Source: an uncultured Dorea sp. (lineage in GTDB: Bacteria; Bacillota; Clostridia; Lachnospirales; Lachnospiraceae). From it: a stretch of DNA of 64,000 nucleotides. The stretch lies in NCBI GenBank assembly GCA_910587575.1, contig CAJULU010000001.1, positions 53,142 to 117,141 of the forward strand, read 5' to 3'. Both the position numbers and the translations under genes were made by a program. The notes below the pieces were generated by a model. The model did not search any database and was not told where the DNA came from. It worked only from the letters and a program-made list of their open reading frames with translations. The stretch's first letter is position 1. Each line of letters starts with the position of its first letter. This document shows, piece by piece, positions 62,173-64,000 of the stretch.

Positions 62173-63655
62173 GGTGATGAATATTTTGTTTCCGGCAGTT
62201 CTCTATCTGGTGCAGGGGTACTGCCTGCAGTATTTCTATGGAAACTTTCTGGAGAGCAGAGGTAAGGGAAACCGCTGGAACCGCCTGGCAGTTATGGCGG
62301 TGTATACCATGGTAAGGATGCTGGTGTCCTTGTTGGAACCGGAAGAGGTCTGGAATTACCAGGTGGCGGTGGGGAAGCTTATCGTTTCTCTTGTGCTTCT
62401 GGCTTTACTGGCTTTCTGCTTTTACAGAGCGTTCCGTCTGCTTACCGTTTACCTGATTGTTACGTTCCAGGCGGTGGCAGATATCAGCCGTTATGCAGCG
62501 GTCATTCTGTTTGGCGAACTGGGCGACGGAATGATCTGCCTGTGGAACTGGTGTGCCGGGAAAGGCCTGTTTCCTTCTGAAAAAGCGTTGGGTATGGCAG
62601 TCAGTGCCGGACTGGTCTGTGAATGGATTCTTGAGTATCTGGCCATTACCTTGCTGATGTATCTGTCGCTGAAAAAGATTGCAAAGGATTTCCGTGAAAA
62701 GGAGTATGAGGTTCACAGGACAGAACTTCTGTTTCTCATCACGCCTGCGGCGGTGGGAATGCTGATCTGTCTTCTGCTGCGCATTATTATTGTCACGATG
62801 GAGGACGGGATTCCGAAAATTCTGTATGACCGGTATCCCATACTGACCATTCTGCTTCCGGCAATCCTGCTTTTGTCGCTGCTTTCCATTCTCCAGGGTG
62901 TAAAGCTGTTTCAGGACATGGTTTCCCGGAACCGGGAAAGAAGCGGCAGGATCATCCTTGAGAAGCAGGTGGCAGGTCTCCAGGAACACATGGAGGAGAT
63001 GGAGCGGGTGTATTCCGGCATCCGGAGTATGAAGCACGATATGAAGAATACGGTTTTCGTGATCCAGCGTCTTTCAGCCAGGACCGAAGGGAAGGAAAAC
63101 GAAGAACTTAAGAACTATCTGGAAGAACTGAACCGGACGTTTGAAAGTCTGGAGCTTCGGTTTAAAACGGGAAACGGGGTTGTGGATACCATACTGAATA
63201 TGAAATACCATGAAGCAGTGCGGGAAGTGCCGGATCTTCGGATGGAAGCGGACGGGCTGTTGTTCCCGGCAGTTTCCGCAATCCGAAGCTATGACATCGG
63301 AGTGATCCTGGGAAACGCACTGGATAATGCCACAGAGGCCTGCAGGAGGCTGAAAGACAAGGAACCAGAGGCAGAAGCCTTTGTCCGTTTAAGCTCCTGG
63401 CAGAAGGGAAATCTTCTGATTCTGAAGGTTGAGAATAGTTTCGACGGGCGGCCATTGCGAAAAGGGCCGGGAGAATTCCCGGTAACGGATAAGGCAGACA
63501 GACATTCCCACGGAATAGGGCTTTCCAATATCAAAAACACGGCGGAGAAGTACCATGGAACAATGGACTTCAGGATTGAGGGCAGGGTATTCATCCTGTC
63601 TGTGATGATGAAAAACGAAAGGAGAGAGGAAGATGGAGTTTGGCGTAACAGATAG
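62150..63655 (+). CDS. GHKL sensor histidine kinase
   Basis: 501 residues. Six or so membrane helices fill the first 270 residues. The dimerisation/phospho-acceptor region has SMKHDMKNTVFVIQRL, and the GHKL ATPase domain has the N-box LGNALDNATEACRRL and the glycine motif HSHGIGLSNIKNT. The ATG at 62150 overlaps the regulator gene; ATG 62177, preceded by AAGGTG, is a good alternative start. The stop overlaps the next gene by 23 bases. It senses an unknown extracellular or membrane signal and phosphorylates the LytTR partner. Confidence 0.9.
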   Translation: MAVCPVYKVMNILFPAVLYLVQGYCLQYFYGNFLESRGKGNRWNRLAVMAVYTMVRMLVSLLEPEEVWNYQVAVGKLIVSLVLLALLAFCFYRAFRLLTVYLIVTFQAVADISRYAAVILFGELGDGMICLWNWCAGKGLFPSEKALGMAVSAGLVCEWILEYLAITLLMYLSLKKIAKDFREKEYEVHRTELLFLITPAAVGMLICLLLRIIIVTMEDGIPKILYDRYPILTILLPAILLLSLLSILQGVKLFQDMVSRNRERSGRIILEKQVAGLQEHMEEMERVYSGIRSMKHDMKNTVFVIQRLSARTEGKENEELKNYLEELNRTFESLELRFKTGNGVVDTILNMKYHEAVREVPDLRMEADGLLFPAVSAIRSYDIGVILGNALDNATEACRRLKDKEPEAEAFVRLSSWQKGNLLILKVENSFDGRPLRKGPGEFPVTDKADRHSHGIGLSNIKNTAEKYHGTMDFRIEGRVFILSVMMKNERREEDGVWRNR

Positions 63656-64000
63656 GGCGGGAAGGTCCGGATTCACAGAACAGCGCCGGAAAACAGGTGC
63701 GAAGAATCAGCTGTATATGGGAGAATCCTACCAGGAACGTCTGGATAAAATTGCAGATCAGAGGTCGGCAGCTGCCTTCCGTGAAGCCTATGCGAAGAAA
63801 ATGGCGGGTTCTGCAGACTATGTTTCCGTCATCAGCCAGCTGTTCAATACTGAAAATGCCGGTGCAGCTAATTTTGAGGATGCCTTTCCTCAGTATAGTG
63901 TGGTTACCCATGTGGGAAATGCCGATATTTCTCCCGGCAACTGGCAGAGAAATGATTTTCCGTTCTGGAAATATTTCCGGAAGGATACCAGTGCGGACGC
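63633..64000 (+). CDS. Unknown protein, N-terminal part (runs off the right edge)
   Basis: The ATG at 63633 follows GGAGAGAGGA and overlaps the kinase stop by 23 bases; the frame is open to the window end, giving 122 residues. The start is polar and basic (RAGRSGFTEQRRKTGAKNQ), followed by two amphipathic helices (YQERLDKIADQRSAAAFREA), an Ala-rich stretch and an aromatic segment (NWQRNDFPFWKYFRK). No signal peptide or membrane segment is visible, and I do not recognise the family. Its overlap places it in the exporter/two-component operon, but its function cannot be assigned from this part. Confidence 0.6.
   Translation, partial: MEFGVTDRAGRSGFTEQRRKTGAKNQLYMGESYQERLDKIADQRSAAAFREAYAKKMAGSADYVSVISQLFNTENAGAANFEDAFPQYSVVTHVGNADISPGNWQRNDFPFWKYFRKDTSAD

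Overview
The window looks like a chromosome segment of a gut Clostridia species, most likely Lachnospiraceae. The signs are GGAGG ribosome sites, many LytTR/GHKL two-component pairs, plant-glycan glycosidases (GH2, GH120), MATE pumps, a Cys-rich DUF6485-type protein, PD-(D/E)XK-tailed AAA ATPases, and a multimodular NRPS ending in a reductase. This is inferred from gene content; no 16S gene or other taxonomic marker is present.

Layout. 1-4.4 kb: the end of what looks like an extracellular contractile injection system (eCIS) locus, with a membrane-active cargo-like protein, a double-AAA ATPase and a CesT/YbjN-like small protein. 4.5-6.6 kb: a LytTR/GHKL two-component system on the minus strand. 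6.9-12 kb: a compact three-gene cassette of unknown function (TOPRIM-like, DUF4869-like, minimal P-loop protein), then a 1151-residue hybrid histidine kinase. 12.2-15.2 kb: an ion/acid stress operon (YjdF-like, CLC, HdeD, K+ channel). 15.3-15.7 kb: a RelE-type toxin-antitoxin pair. 15.9-16.7 kb: an AraC/GyrI regulator divergent from the next block.

16.9-36.3 kb is the centrepiece. It holds a DUF3089 lipoprotein hydrolase and a 2975-residue NRPS (A-T-C-A-T-C-A-T-R). Next come two MATE transporters each fused to an RsbW-like HATPase domain, a cyclic-nucleotide-binding protein, a STAS antagonist, a GNAT protein, a SpoIIE/PP2C phosphatase with an extracellular sensor, and a free RsbW-like kinase. 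No sigma factor is visible. The arrangement suggests that a partner-switching circuit controls transporters directly, next to a peptide-aldehyde pathway.

36.4-45.7 kb: an AAA/PD-(D/E)XK gene, an Rpn remnant, then a GntR-controlled sugar-acid operon (IlvD/Edd dehydratase, KDPG aldolase, KDG kinase, 2-hydroxyacid dehydrogenase, DUF362 ferredoxin). 45.8-53.4 kb: a second AAA/PD-(D/E)XK gene broken by a stop codon, a GH2 beta-galactosidase, a Fic protein and a GH120 beta-xylosidase. 53.5-55.9 kb: a broken toxin-antitoxin locus whose toxin is split by about 1.8 kb carrying an IS110 scrap, a nucleoside hydrolase and a long hairpin. 55.9-63.7 kb: an AraC regulator, a membrane XRE regulator, an ABC/FtsX exporter and its LytTR/GHKL system; the ABC ATPase carries an in-frame insertion of a dispersed 61-bp repeat that also occurs at 33.4 kb. 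A gene of unknown function runs off the right edge.
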